Assembly (NCBI RefSeq): GCF_001941965.1
Contig: NZ_MKZO01000073.1
Coordinates: forward strand, 124,001-188,000
DNA length: 64,000 nucleotides
Source of the DNA: Pseudomonas putida
GTDB lineage: Bacteria; Pseudomonadota; Gammaproteobacteria; Pseudomonadales; Pseudomonadaceae
Reading direction: 5' to 3'
Shown: positions 49,836-59,099 of the stretch, one piece after another
How positions within the stretch are numbered: position 1 is the stretch's first letter
Layout: every line of letters starts with the position of its first letter
Notes under the pieces: model-generated
What the model was told of the DNA's origin: nothing
The model's database searches: none
Seen by the model: the letters and a program-made list of their open reading frames with translations, nothing else
Translations under genes and position numbers: made by a program

Positions 49836-51559
49836 TGAAGCTCGAGGGCGCCCTCTATCCCTGGCGCTTCCGGGTCGTACTGGGTTTGCTGGCCTTGATG
49901 GTCGGTGCCATTGCCTGGCAGATCATCGATCTGCAAGTGGTTGACCGCGATTTCCTGAAAAGCCAGGGTGACGCCCGCAGCATGCGGCACATTCCGATCC
50001 CTGCGCACCGTGGCCTGATCACCGATCGCAACGGCGAGCCCCTGGCCGTCAGTACCCCGGTCACCACCCTGTGGGCCAACCCCAAGGAAATGCAGGCCTC
50101 CAAGGAGCGCTGGCCGGCATTGGCCACGGCGCTCGGGCAGAACCCCAAGCAACTCGCCGAGCGCCTTGAGCAGCAGGCGAACAAGGAATTCATCTACCTG
50201 GTCCGGGGCCTGACTCCCGAGCAGGGTCAGTCGGTGCTCGACCTCAAGGTTCCCGGTGTCTATGGCATCGAGGAATTCCGTCGTTTCTATCCGGCCGGTG
50301 ATGTGGCCGCGCATATGGTCGGCTTCACCGACCTCGACGACCACGGTCGCGAAGGTGTGGAACTGGCCTACGACGAATGGCTGGCCGGCGTGCCCGGCAA
50401 GCGCCAGGTGATCAAGGACCGGCGTGGTCGCTTGATCAAGGATGTCCAGGTCACCAAGAACGCCAAGGCCGGGAAGACCTTGGCGTTGTCGATTGACCTG
50501 CGCCTGCAATACCTGGCCACCCGCGAGCTGCGCAATGCCATTGCCGAGCAGGAGGCGAAAGCCGGCAGCCTGGTGATCATGGATGTGAAGACCGGCGAAG
50601 TCCTGGCCATGGTCAACCAGCCGACCTACAACCCGAACAACCGCCGCAGCATGTTCCCGGCCGCGATGCGCAACCGGGCGATCATCGACGTCTTCGAACC
50701 CGGTTCGACCGTCAAGCCGCTGTCCATGAGTGCCGCGTTGCAGAGCGGGCGCTGGAAACCGACCGACAAGGTCGAGGTCTATCCGGGCACCATGCAACTG
50801 GGCCGCTACACCATTCGCGACGTGTCCAAGACCGAGGGTCCGATCCTCGACCTGACCGGCATCCTGATCAACTCCAGTAACGTGGGCATGTCCAAGGTCG
50901 CCTTCGATATCGGCGGCGAGGCGATCTACCGGGTGATGTCGCAACTGGGCCTGGGCCAGTACACCGGCCTCGGTTTCCCGGGCGAGCGCGTTGGCAACCT
51001 GCCGAACCACCGTGAATGGCGCAAGGCCGAGACCGCGACGCTGTCCTACGGCTACGGCTTGTCGGTGACTGCGCTGCAACTGGTGCATGCCTACGCGGCC
51101 CTGGCCAACGACGGCAAGATGGTTCCGCTGAGCATTCTCAAGGTGGACAAGGCCCCGGAATCGACCCAGGTGGTGCCGAAGGAAACCGCAGAGACCATCC
51201 AGCAGATGCTGCAACAGGTGATCGAGGCGCCGCGCGGTGTCTTCCGTGCACAGGTCCCGTCCTATCACGTGGCCGGCAAGTCGGGTACCGCGCGTAAGGC
51301 CACCATCGGCTCCAAGGGCTACACCGAAAACGCCTACCGTTCCCTGTTCGCCGGCTTCGGGCCGATGAGCGATCCGCGCTATGCCATCGTCGTGGTGATC
51401 GACGAGCCAAGCAAAGGCGGCTACTTCGGTGGCCTGGTTTCTGCCCCCGTATTCAGCAAGGTCATGTCGGGCACCCTGCGGCTGATGAACGTGCCGCCGG
51501 ATAACCTGCCCCCTACGCAGCAAGCTGATGCTGCGCCCGCCAAAGGAGGGCGCGGTTGA
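49832..51559 (+). CDS. ftsI: FtsI (PBP3), septal peptidoglycan transpeptidase
   Basis: Class B penicillin-binding protein of 575 residues, target of beta-lactams such as aztreonam. One N-terminal membrane helix (about 16-38), a dimerisation domain, then the transpeptidase domain with Ser292-Thr-Val-Lys, Ser348-Ser-Asn and Lys483-Ser-Gly-Thr, the three active-site motifs. The start overlaps ftsL and the stop overlaps murE. Confidence 0.97.
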   Translation: MMKLEGALYPWRFRVVLGLLALMVGAIAWQIIDLQVVDRDFLKSQGDARSMRHIPIPAHRGLITDRNGEPLAVSTPVTTLWANPKEMQASKERWPALATALGQNPKQLAERLEQQANKEFIYLVRGLTPEQGQSVLDLKVPGVYGIEEFRRFYPAGDVAAHMVGFTDLDDHGREGVELAYDEWLAGVPGKRQVIKDRRGRLIKDVQVTKNAKAGKTLALSIDLRLQYLATRELRNAIAEQEAKAGSLVIMDVKTGEVLAMVNQPTYNPNNRRSMFPAAMRNRAIIDVFEPGSTVKPLSMSAALQSGRWKPTDKVEVYPGTMQLGRYTIRDVSKTEGPILDLTGILINSSNVGMSKVAFDIGGEAIYRVMSQLGLGQYTGLGFPGERVGNLPNHREWRKAETATLSYGYGLSVTALQLVHAYAALANDGKMVPLSILKVDKAPESTQVVPKETAETIQQMLQQVIEAPRGVFRAQVPSYHVAGKSGTARKATIGSKGYTENAYRSLFAGFGPMSDPRYAIVVVIDEPSKGGYFGGLVSAPVFSKVMSGTLRLMNVPPDNLPPTQQADAAPAKGGRG

Positions 51560-53022
51560 TGACGATGCCACTGAGCAAACTGTTTGCTAACGCCAGCAGC
51601 GATCCGCTGATTCGCGAACTGACCCTGGACAGCCGCAATGTGCGTCCAGGCGACCTGTTCCTGGCTGTGCCAGGCGCCAAGGTCGATGGCCGCGACCATA
51701 TTGCCGACGCCCTGAAGCGCGGCGCGGCGGCGGTTGCCTATGAAGTGCAGGGCGCCACCGTCCTGCCGATCACCGATGCGCCGCTGATTCCGGTGAAAGG
51801 CCTGATCGCCCAGCTTTCGGACATTGCCGGACGCTTTTACGGCGAGCCGAGCCGGCTGCTGGACCTGGTGGGTGTTACCGGTACCAACGGCAAGACCAGC
51901 GTGACCCAACTGGTCGCCCAGGCCCTCGACCTCTTGGGCCAGCACTGCGGCCTGATCGGCACCCTGGGTACCGGCTTCTACGGCGCGCTGCAAAGCGGAC
52001 GCCTGACCACCCCCGACCCGCTCGCCGTGCAGGCCACCCTCAACGACCTGAAAAAGGCCGGTGCCCGCGCCGTCGCCATGGAAGTGTCGTCCCACGCCCT
52101 GGAGCAGGGCCGGGTCGCTGCGCTGGCCTTCGATATCGTGGTGATGACCAACCTGTCCCGCGACCACCTCGATTATCACGGCAGCATGGAAGCCTACAAG
52201 GCGGCCAAGGCCAAGCTGTTCGCCTGGCCGAACCTGCGTTGCCGGGTGGTCAACCTGGATGATGATTTCGGTCGCGAACTGGCGGCCGAGCAGCGCGAGT
52301 CGCGGCTGATCAGCTACAGCCTCAAGGATCCGTCGGCCACCCTGTATTGCCGCGAAGCCACCTTCGACGACGATGGCGTGCGCGCCGTGCTGGTCACGCC
52401 GCAAGGCGAGCACATGCTGCGCAGCCGCCTGCTCGGTCGCTTCAACCTGAGCAATATGCTGGCTGCGGTCGGCACCTTGCTGGCGATGGACCGTCCGCTC
52501 GATGAAATTCTGAAAGTCACCGCCAAGCTGGAAGGCCCGATCGGCCGCATGCAGCGTCTTGGCGGTGGCAGCAAGCCGCTGGTGGTGGTCGATTACGCCC
52601 ACACTCCGGATGCCCTGGAAAAGGTTCTCGAAGCCCTGCGTCCGCATGCCCGTGGCCAGCTGAGCTGCCTGTTCGGCTGCGGCGGTGACCGTGATCGCGG
52701 TAAGCGTCCGCTGATGGCGGAGCTGGCGGAGCGTCTGGCCGATCGCGTCGTCGTCACCGATGACAACCCGCGTACCGAAGATCCTCAGGCCATCTTCGAC
52801 GATATTCGCCCCGGCTTCTCCAGGGTTGAAAGCGTGGAGTTCATTGCCGGTCGTGGCGAGGCGATCGCCCGTGTCATCGCTGCTGCCGGTGTCGACGACG
52901 TCATCGTCCTGGCCGGCAAAGGCCATGAGGACTACCAGGAAATCAACGGCGAACGTCACGACTTTTCCGATCTTGTAGAAGCCGAGAAGGCCCTTGCAGT
53001 CTGGGAGGCCTCCCATGCTTGA
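51559..53022 (+). CDS. murE: MurE, UDP-MurNAc-L-Ala-D-Glu:meso-DAP ligase
   Basis: Adds meso-diaminopimelate to the growing peptide stem using ATP. The 487 residues have the Mur ligase ATP loop GTNGKTS near residue 110, the carbamylated-Lys region and the DAP-specific motif DNPR (TDDNPRTEDP, about residue 400). I start at the ATG at 51559, eight nt after GGAGGG and overlapping the ftsI stop; an adjacent TTG at 51556 is in frame. Confidence 0.97.
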   Translation: MTMPLSKLFANASSDPLIRELTLDSRNVRPGDLFLAVPGAKVDGRDHIADALKRGAAAVAYEVQGATVLPITDAPLIPVKGLIAQLSDIAGRFYGEPSRLLDLVGVTGTNGKTSVTQLVAQALDLLGQHCGLIGTLGTGFYGALQSGRLTTPDPLAVQATLNDLKKAGARAVAMEVSSHALEQGRVAALAFDIVVMTNLSRDHLDYHGSMEAYKAAKAKLFAWPNLRCRVVNLDDDFGRELAAEQRESRLISYSLKDPSATLYCREATFDDDGVRAVLVTPQGEHMLRSRLLGRFNLSNMLAAVGTLLAMDRPLDEILKVTAKLEGPIGRMQRLGGGSKPLVVVDYAHTPDALEKVLEALRPHARGQLSCLFGCGGDRDRGKRPLMAELAERLADRVVVTDDNPRTEDPQAIFDDIRPGFSRVESVEFIAGRGEAIARVIAAAGVDDVIVLAGKGHEDYQEINGERHDFSDLVEAEKALAVWEASHA

Positions 53023-54382
53023 AGCTCTGTCTCTGAGCCAGTTGACTGAAACCCTGCAAGGCCGCCTGCTGGGCGCCGATGCGCGTTTCGACGGCGTCAG
53101 CATCGACAGCCGCAAGATCGCGCCGGGTCAGCTGTTCATCGCATTGACCGGGCCGCGTTTCGACGGCCACGACTACCTCGACGAAGTAGCGGCCAAGGGC
53201 GCCGTTGCGGCGCTGGTGGAGCGTGAGGTTCCAGGTTCCAGCCTGCCGCAACTGCTGGTGGCCGATGCTCGTGTGGCCCTGGGTCAGTTGGGGGCGCTTA
53301 ACCGTTGCGCCTTCAAGCACCCGGTGGCGGCGATCACCGGTTCCAGCGGCAAGACTACGGTCAAGGAAATGCTCGCCAGCATCCTCGCGACCCAGGGCCC
53401 GGTGCTGATGACCCGTGGCAACCTGAACAACGATCTCGGCGCTCCGCTGACCCTGCTCGAACTGGCGCCGCAACATACTGCGGCGGTGATCGAACTGGGC
53501 GCCAACCATGTCGGCGAGATCCGCTACACCGTCGGCCTTACCCAACCGCATGTCGTGCTGATCAACAATGCCGGTACGGCTCATGTCGGCGAGTTCGGCG
53601 GGCCGGAGAAGATTGTCGAAGCCAAGGGCGAGATCCTCGAAGGACTGGGGGAGGGCGGCGTCGCGGTATTGAACCTGGACGACAAGGCCTTTGGCATATG
53701 GAAACAGCGCGCCGGTAAACATGCCGTGCTGAGCTTCGCCCTGAGCAATACCGCCGCCGATTTCCACGCCAGCGATATCACCCACGACGAGCGCGGTTGC
53801 CCGTCCTTCGTCCTGCATGCGCCGCAAGGCCAGGTGGCGATCCAGCTGAACCTGCTCGGCACCCACAATATCGCCAACGCCCTGGCTGCCGCGGCCGCCG
53901 CGCAGACCTTCGGCGTCTCGCTGCAAGGCATCGCCGAAGGCCTGAATACCGTGCAACCGGTCAAGGGCCGCGGCGTCGCGCAGGTCGCGCCCAGCGGTAT
54001 CCGGGTGATCGACGACACCTACAACGCAAACCCCACCTCGGTATGCGCGGCCATTGATATACTCGCCGGCTTTTCCGGCCGCACCGTCCTGGTGCTCGGG
54101 GATATCGGTGAGTTGGGCCAGTGGGCCGAAGAGGGCCACCGCGAGGTCGGGGACTATGCCAGGGGCAAGGTTGCCGCGCTGTATGCCGTAGGTCCGATGA
54201 TGGCCCATGCGGTCAAGGCCTTTGGCCAGAATGCCCGCCATTTCACCAATCAAGCTGACCTGATCGCCGCCGTTCGCGGCGAGCAGGCCATCAACACCAC
54301 CATTTTGATCAAGGGTTCGCGTAGCGCTGCGATGGAAAACGTCGTGGCGGCCTTGTGCGATTCCAGCGGGGAGAAACATTAA
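53015..54382 (+). CDS. murF: MurF, UDP-MurNAc-tripeptide D-Ala-D-Ala ligase
   Basis: Last cytoplasmic peptide-stem ligase, joining D-Ala-D-Ala. The 455 residues carry the ATP loop TGSSGKTTVKEM near residue 107 and the central motifs NLNNDLG and DDTYNANPTS. The ATG at 53015 has GGGAGG six nt upstream and overlaps the end of murE by eight bases; in-frame codons further upstream lie within murE without a ribosome site. Confidence 0.97.
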   Translation: MLEALSLSQLTETLQGRLLGADARFDGVSIDSRKIAPGQLFIALTGPRFDGHDYLDEVAAKGAVAALVEREVPGSSLPQLLVADARVALGQLGALNRCAFKHPVAAITGSSGKTTVKEMLASILATQGPVLMTRGNLNNDLGAPLTLLELAPQHTAAVIELGANHVGEIRYTVGLTQPHVVLINNAGTAHVGEFGGPEKIVEAKGEILEGLGEGGVAVLNLDDKAFGIWKQRAGKHAVLSFALSNTAADFHASDITHDERGCPSFVLHAPQGQVAIQLNLLGTHNIANALAAAAAAQTFGVSLQGIAEGLNTVQPVKGRGVAQVAPSGIRVIDDTYNANPTSVCAAIDILAGFSGRTVLVLGDIGELGQWAEEGHREVGDYARGKVAALYAVGPMMAHAVKAFGQNARHFTNQADLIAAVRGEQAINTTILIKGSRSAAMENVVAALCDSSGEKH

Positions 54383-55464
54383 TGCTGCTGCTGTTGGCCG
54401 AGTATCTGCAACAGTTCTACAAGGGCTTCGCGGTCTTCCAGTACCTGACCCTGCGCGGGATCCTGGGCGTACTGACCGCGCTGTCCCTGGCCCTGTGGCT
54501 GGGCCCATGGATGATCCGTACCCTGCAGATCCGCCAGATCGGCCAGGCCGTGCGTAACGACGGCCCGCAATCGCACCTGTCCAAGTCCGGCACCCCGACC
54601 ATGGGTGGCGCGCTGATCCTTTCCGCCATCGGCGTGAGCACCCTGCTCTGGGCCGACCTGAGCAACCGTTATGTCTGGGTGGTACTGATCGTCACCTTGC
54701 TGTTCGGCGCCATCGGCTGGGTCGACGACTACCGCAAGGTGATCGAGAAGAACTCCCGTGGCCTGCCGAGCCGCTGGAAATACTTCTGGCAGTCGGTGTT
54801 CGGCCTGGGTGCGGCGATCTTCCTTTATATGACCGCGCCGACCAGCGTCGAAACCACCCTGATCGTGCCGATGCTGAAAGACGTCACCATTCCCCTGGGC
54901 GTCGGCTTCGTGGTGCTGACCTACTTCGTCATCGTCGGCTCGAGCAACGCGGTCAACCTGACCGACGGCCTCGACGGCCTGGCGATCCTCCCGACCGTGC
55001 TGGTGGGCGGTGCCCTGGGCATCTTCTGCTACCTGTCGGGCAACGTGAAATTCGCTGAATACCTGCTGATCCCGTATGTCCCGGGCGCAGGCGAGCTGAT
55101 CGTGTTCTGCGGCGCGCTGATCGGTGCCGGCCTCGGTTTCCTCTGGTTCAACACCTATCCGGCCCAGGTCTTCATGGGCGACGTCGGTGCCCTGGCACTG
55201 GGCGCCGCGCTGGGCACCATCGCGGTGATCGTTCGCCAGGAAATCGTCCTGTTCATCATGGGCGGCGTGTTCGTCATGGAGACCCTCTCGGTGGTCATCC
55301 AGGTCGCGTCGTTCAAGCTGACCGGCAAGCGGGTATTCCGCATGGCGCCGATCCATCACCACTTTGAACTCAAGGGCTGGCCCGAGCCGCGCGTGATCGT
55401 CCGCTTCTGGATCATCACCGTGATTCTCGTGCTGATCGGCCTGGCAACCCTGAAACTGAGGTAG
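54382..55464 (+). CDS. mraY: MraY, phospho-MurNAc-pentapeptide translocase
   Basis: Integral membrane enzyme (360 residues, about ten helices) that transfers phospho-MurNAc-pentapeptide to undecaprenyl phosphate to make lipid I. Signature motifs are GTPTMGG (near residue 71), the magnesium-binding region WVDDYRK, VNLTDGLDGLA and the His-rich loop APIHHHFELKGWPE. The ATG shares its A with the murF stop; murD follows after five bases. Confidence 0.97.
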   Translation: MLLLLAEYLQQFYKGFAVFQYLTLRGILGVLTALSLALWLGPWMIRTLQIRQIGQAVRNDGPQSHLSKSGTPTMGGALILSAIGVSTLLWADLSNRYVWVVLIVTLLFGAIGWVDDYRKVIEKNSRGLPSRWKYFWQSVFGLGAAIFLYMTAPTSVETTLIVPMLKDVTIPLGVGFVVLTYFVIVGSSNAVNLTDGLDGLAILPTVLVGGALGIFCYLSGNVKFAEYLLIPYVPGAGELIVFCGALIGAGLGFLWFNTYPAQVFMGDVGALALGAALGTIAVIVRQEIVLFIMGGVFVMETLSVVIQVASFKLTGKRVFRMAPIHHHFELKGWPEPRVIVRFWIITVILVLIGLATLKLR

Positions 55465-55469
55465 AACGC

Positions 55470-56816
55470 GTGTCCTTGATCGCAACTGACCACTTCCGCA
55501 TCGTTGTCGGCCTCGGCAAGAGCGGCATGTCCCTGGTTCGCTTCCTGGCGAACCGGGGCATTGCGTTTGCGGTCGCCGACACGCGCGAGAACCCGCCGGA
55601 GCTGGCGACCCTGCGTCGCGACTACCCGCAGGTGGAAGTGCGTTGTGGCGAACTGGACGTGGACTTCCTCTGCCGCGCCGACGAGCTGTACGTCAGCCCC
55701 GGCCTGGCCCTCGCTACCCCAGCCCTGCAGCAGGCAGCAGCGCGTGGCGTGAAGCTGTCCGGTGATATCGAACTGTTCGCGCGTCACGCGAAGGCGCCGA
55801 TCGTCGCCATCAGCGGTTCCAACGCCAAGAGCACCGTGACCACCCTGGTCGGCGAGATGGCGGCTGCGGCGGGCAAGCGCGTGGCGGTCGGCGGCAACCT
55901 CGGCACCCCGGCCCTCGACCTGCTCAGCGACGACGTCGAGCTGTACGTGATGGAGCTGTCGAGCTTCCAGCTGGAAACCACCGACCAGCTCAACGCCGAA
56001 GTGGCCACCGTGCTCAACGTCAGCGAAGACCACATGGACCGCTACAGCGGCCTGCCGGCCTACCACCTGGCCAAGCACCGGATCTTCCGTGGCGCGCGCC
56101 AGGTCGTGGTCAACCGCCAGGACGCCCTGAGCCGTCCGCTGCCGGTGGAAAACCAGCCGTGCTGGACCTTCGGCCTGAACACGCCTGACTTCAAGGCCTT
56201 TGGCCTGCGCGAGGAAGACGGTGAGAAGTACCTGGCCTTCGAATTCCAGAACCTGATGCCGGTTCGCGAGCTGAAGATCCGTGGCGCGCACAACCAGTCC
56301 AACGCCCTGGCGGCGCTGGCCCTGGGGCATGCCGTGGGCCTGCCGTTCGAGGCCATGCTGGAAAGCCTGCGCAACTTCGGCGGGCTGGCCCACCGTTGCC
56401 AGTGGGTTCGCGAGCTGAACGGCGTCAACTACTACGACGATTCCAAGGCCACCAACGTCGGTGCTGCCCTGGCCGCCATCGAAGGCCTGGGTGCCGATAT
56501 CGACGGCAAGCTGGTGCTGATCGCCGGCGGCGATGGCAAGGGTGCGGACTTCTCCGCCCTGCGTGCGCCGGTTGCCGAACACTGCCGCGCCGTGGTCCTG
56601 CTGGGCCGCGACGCCGAGCTGCTGGCCGAAGCCCTGGGTGACAGCGTGGCGCTGATCCGGGTCAGGACCCTCGAGGAAGCCGTGCACAAATCTGCCGAAC
56701 TGGCCGAGCCCGGCGATGCCGTGCTGCTGTCCCCGGCCTGCGCCAGCCTCGACATGTTCAAGAACTTCGAAGAGCGTGGGCGCCTGTTCGCCCAGGCCGC
56801 AGGAGAACTGGCATGA
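55470..56816 (+). CDS. murD: MurD, UDP-MurNAc-L-Ala:D-Glu ligase
   Basis: Adds D-glutamate to UDP-MurNAc-L-Ala. The 448 residues begin with a Rossmann-like domain (VGLGKSGMS) and contain the ATP loop SGSNAKSTVTTL near residue 112; Ala stands at the position that is Gly in many Mur ligase loops (G-x-N-G-K-S/T). AHRCQW and DDSKATN are typical of the C-terminal half. Starts at GTG; overlaps ftsW by four bases. Confidence 0.97.
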   Translation: MSLIATDHFRIVVGLGKSGMSLVRFLANRGIAFAVADTRENPPELATLRRDYPQVEVRCGELDVDFLCRADELYVSPGLALATPALQQAAARGVKLSGDIELFARHAKAPIVAISGSNAKSTVTTLVGEMAAAAGKRVAVGGNLGTPALDLLSDDVELYVMELSSFQLETTDQLNAEVATVLNVSEDHMDRYSGLPAYHLAKHRIFRGARQVVVNRQDALSRPLPVENQPCWTFGLNTPDFKAFGLREEDGEKYLAFEFQNLMPVRELKIRGAHNQSNALAALALGHAVGLPFEAMLESLRNFGGLAHRCQWVRELNGVNYYDDSKATNVGAALAAIEGLGADIDGKLVLIAGGDGKGADFSALRAPVAEHCRAVVLLGRDAELLAEALGDSVALIRVRTLEEAVHKSAELAEPGDAVLLSPACASLDMFKNFEERGRLFAQAAGELA

Positions 56817-58030
56817 TCTTCGGCGCCATCAAGCCCTATCCGTCGCCGCTGATCAGCGGTCGTGGCATCGACCTGGACTTCCCGTTCCTGGTCGGCTGCC
56901 TGGCGTTGCTCGGTCTGGGCCTGGTGATGATCACCTCGGCATCGTCGGAAGTCGCGGCGGCGCAGTCGGGCAATCCGCTCTACCACATGTACCGCCACCT
57001 GGTGTACGTCGGGCTCGGCGTGGGTGCCTGCCTGGTCACCATGATGGTGCCGCTCTCCACCTGGCAGCGCATGGGCTTCCTGATGCTGATCGGTGCCTTC
57101 GGCCTGCTGGTCGCGGTGCTGATCCCGGGGATCGGCCGCGAAGTGAACGGCTCGATGCGCTGGATCGGCTTCAGCTTCTTCAACGTCCAGCCCTCGGAGA
57201 TCGCCAAGGTCTTCGTGGTGGTCTACCTCGCCGGCTACCTGGTGCGCCGCCAGCAGGAAGTGCGGGAAAGCTGGATGGGCTTCTTCAAGCCGTTCATCGT
57301 CCTCCTGCCGATGGCCGGCCTGCTGCTGATGGAGCCGGACTTCGGCGCCACCGTGGTGATGATGGGCTCGGCGGCGGCGATGCTGTTCCTCGGCGGGGTG
57401 GGGCTGTTCCGCTTCGGCCTGATGGTGGTGCTGGCGGTGGGCGCGGTGTTCGTCCTGGTCCAGGCCCAGCCGTACCGGATGGCGCGTCTGATCACCTTCA
57501 CCGACCCCTGGGCCGACCAGTTCGGTTCCGGCTACCAGCTGACCCAGGCGCTGATCGCCTTCGGTCGTGGCGAGTGGTTCGGCGTCGGCCTGGGCAACAG
57601 CGTGCAGAAGCAGTTCTACCTGCCGGAAGCCCACACCGACTTTGTGTTCTCGGTGCTTGCCGAAGAGCTGGGGGTGATCGGTTCGCTGCTGACCGTGGCG
57701 CTGTTCGTCTTCGTCACCGTGCGCGCGCTGTACATCGGCCTGTGGGCGGAAAAAGCCAAGCAATTCTTCTCCGCCTACGTGGCCTTCGGCCTGGCCTTCC
57801 TGTGGATCGGCCAGTTCCTGATCAACATCGGGGTGAACGTCGGCCTGCTGCCGACCAAGGGCCTGACCCTGCCGTTCCTCAGCTACGGGGGCAGCTCGCT
57901 GGTGATCTGCTGTGCCTGCGTCGGCTTGTTGTTGCGCATCGAGTGGGAGAGCCGCACGCACCTGGGCAGCGAGGAGCACGAATTCGACGAAAACGATTTT
58001 GCCGAGGAGCCGAATCATCATGGCCGCTGA
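56813..58030 (+). CDS. ftsW: FtsW, septal SEDS glycosyltransferase
   Basis: Polytopic membrane protein of 405 residues (about ten helices) that polymerises lipid II at the septum together with FtsI. The SEDS signatures are present: RWIGFSFFNVQPSE, EAHTDFVFSVLAEELG containing the catalytic Asp region, and the terminal LPFLSYGGSSL. It overlaps murD at the start and murG at the end. Confidence 0.96.
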   Translation: MIFGAIKPYPSPLISGRGIDLDFPFLVGCLALLGLGLVMITSASSEVAAAQSGNPLYHMYRHLVYVGLGVGACLVTMMVPLSTWQRMGFLMLIGAFGLLVAVLIPGIGREVNGSMRWIGFSFFNVQPSEIAKVFVVVYLAGYLVRRQQEVRESWMGFFKPFIVLLPMAGLLLMEPDFGATVVMMGSAAAMLFLGGVGLFRFGLMVVLAVGAVFVLVQAQPYRMARLITFTDPWADQFGSGYQLTQALIAFGRGEWFGVGLGNSVQKQFYLPEAHTDFVFSVLAEELGVIGSLLTVALFVFVTVRALYIGLWAEKAKQFFSAYVAFGLAFLWIGQFLINIGVNVGLLPTKGLTLPFLSYGGSSLVICCACVGLLLRIEWESRTHLGSEEHEFDENDFAEEPNHHGR

Positions 58031-59099
58031 CGGCAAGAACGTATTGATCATGGCCGGCGGCACCGGCGGCCATGTGTTCCCGGCGCTGGCTTGCGCCCGG
58101 GAATTCCAGGCGCGCGGCTTCACCGTGCACTGGCTGGGCACGCCACGCGGCATCGAGAACGAACTGGTGCCGCAGGCCGGCCTGCAACTGCACCTGATCA
58201 ACGTCACCGGGCTGCGCGGCAAGAGCAAGCTGTCGCTGCTCAAGGCGCCGTTCACCCTGGTGAAGGCGGTGCTACAGGCACGCCGGATCATTCGCCAGGT
58301 CAAGCCGGTCTGCGTGGTCGGCTTCGGTGGCTACGTCACCGGCCCTGGCGGCGTGGCCGCGAAGCTGTGCGGCGTGCCGGTAGTGATCCACGAGCAGAAC
58401 GCCCGTGCCGGTACTGCCAACCGCTTGCTGGTGCCACTGGCCGGCCGGGTCTGCGAAGCCTTCCCGGAGACCTTTGGTGCCAGCGACAAGCGCCGTACCA
58501 CCGGCAACCCGGTGCGTGCCGAACTGTTCCTGGAACCAGTGCGCGAAGCCCTGGCCGGACGCCGTGCGCGCCTGCTGGTACTGGGCGGCAGCCTCGGCGC
58601 CGAGCCGCTGAACAAGCTGTTGCCCCAGGCCCTGGCCCTGGTGCCGGAAGCGATCCGGCCCGAGGTGTTCCACCAGGCCGGGAAGCATCATGACCGGATC
58701 ACTGCCGAGCGTTATCGCGAAGCAGGGATCGAGGCTCAGGTAGAGCCCTTCATCAAGGATATGGCCCAGGCCTATGGCTGGGCCGACCTGGTGGTGTGCC
58801 GTGCCGGTGCGCTGACCGTCAGCGAGCTGGCGGCCGCCGGACTGCCGTCGATGCTGGTGCCCTTGCCCCATGCGATCGACGACCACCAGACCCACAACGC
58901 CCATTATCTGGCACGTGAAGGCGCCGCCTTCCTGATGCCGCAAGCGACAACTGGCGCAGCGCAGCTCGCTGAACGCCTGAACGAGGTGCTGATGCAACCG
59001 GAAAAACTCGACACCATGGCCACCACGGCACGCCGCCTGGCCAAACCTGCTGCAACCCGCACCGTGGTCGATATCTGCCTGGAGGTGGCCCATGGTTGA
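58020..59099 (+). CDS. murG: MurG, lipid II synthase (GlcNAc transferase)
   Basis: Peripheral membrane glycosyltransferase that converts lipid I to lipid II. The 359 residues have the N-terminal glycine-rich loop MAGGTGGHVFPAL (from about residue 10) and VGFGGYVTGPG, and the UDP-GlcNAc site CRAGALTVSELAAAGLPS in the C-terminal domain. The ATG at 58020 lies 11 bases before the ftsW end; it overlaps murC by eight bases. Confidence 0.97.
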   Translation: MAADGKNVLIMAGGTGGHVFPALACAREFQARGFTVHWLGTPRGIENELVPQAGLQLHLINVTGLRGKSKLSLLKAPFTLVKAVLQARRIIRQVKPVCVVGFGGYVTGPGGVAAKLCGVPVVIHEQNARAGTANRLLVPLAGRVCEAFPETFGASDKRRTTGNPVRAELFLEPVREALAGRRARLLVLGGSLGAEPLNKLLPQALALVPEAIRPEVFHQAGKHHDRITAERYREAGIEAQVEPFIKDMAQAYGWADLVVCRAGALTVSELAAAGLPSMLVPLPHAIDDHQTHNAHYLAREGAAFLMPQATTGAAQLAERLNEVLMQPEKLDTMATTARRLAKPAATRTVVDICLEVAHG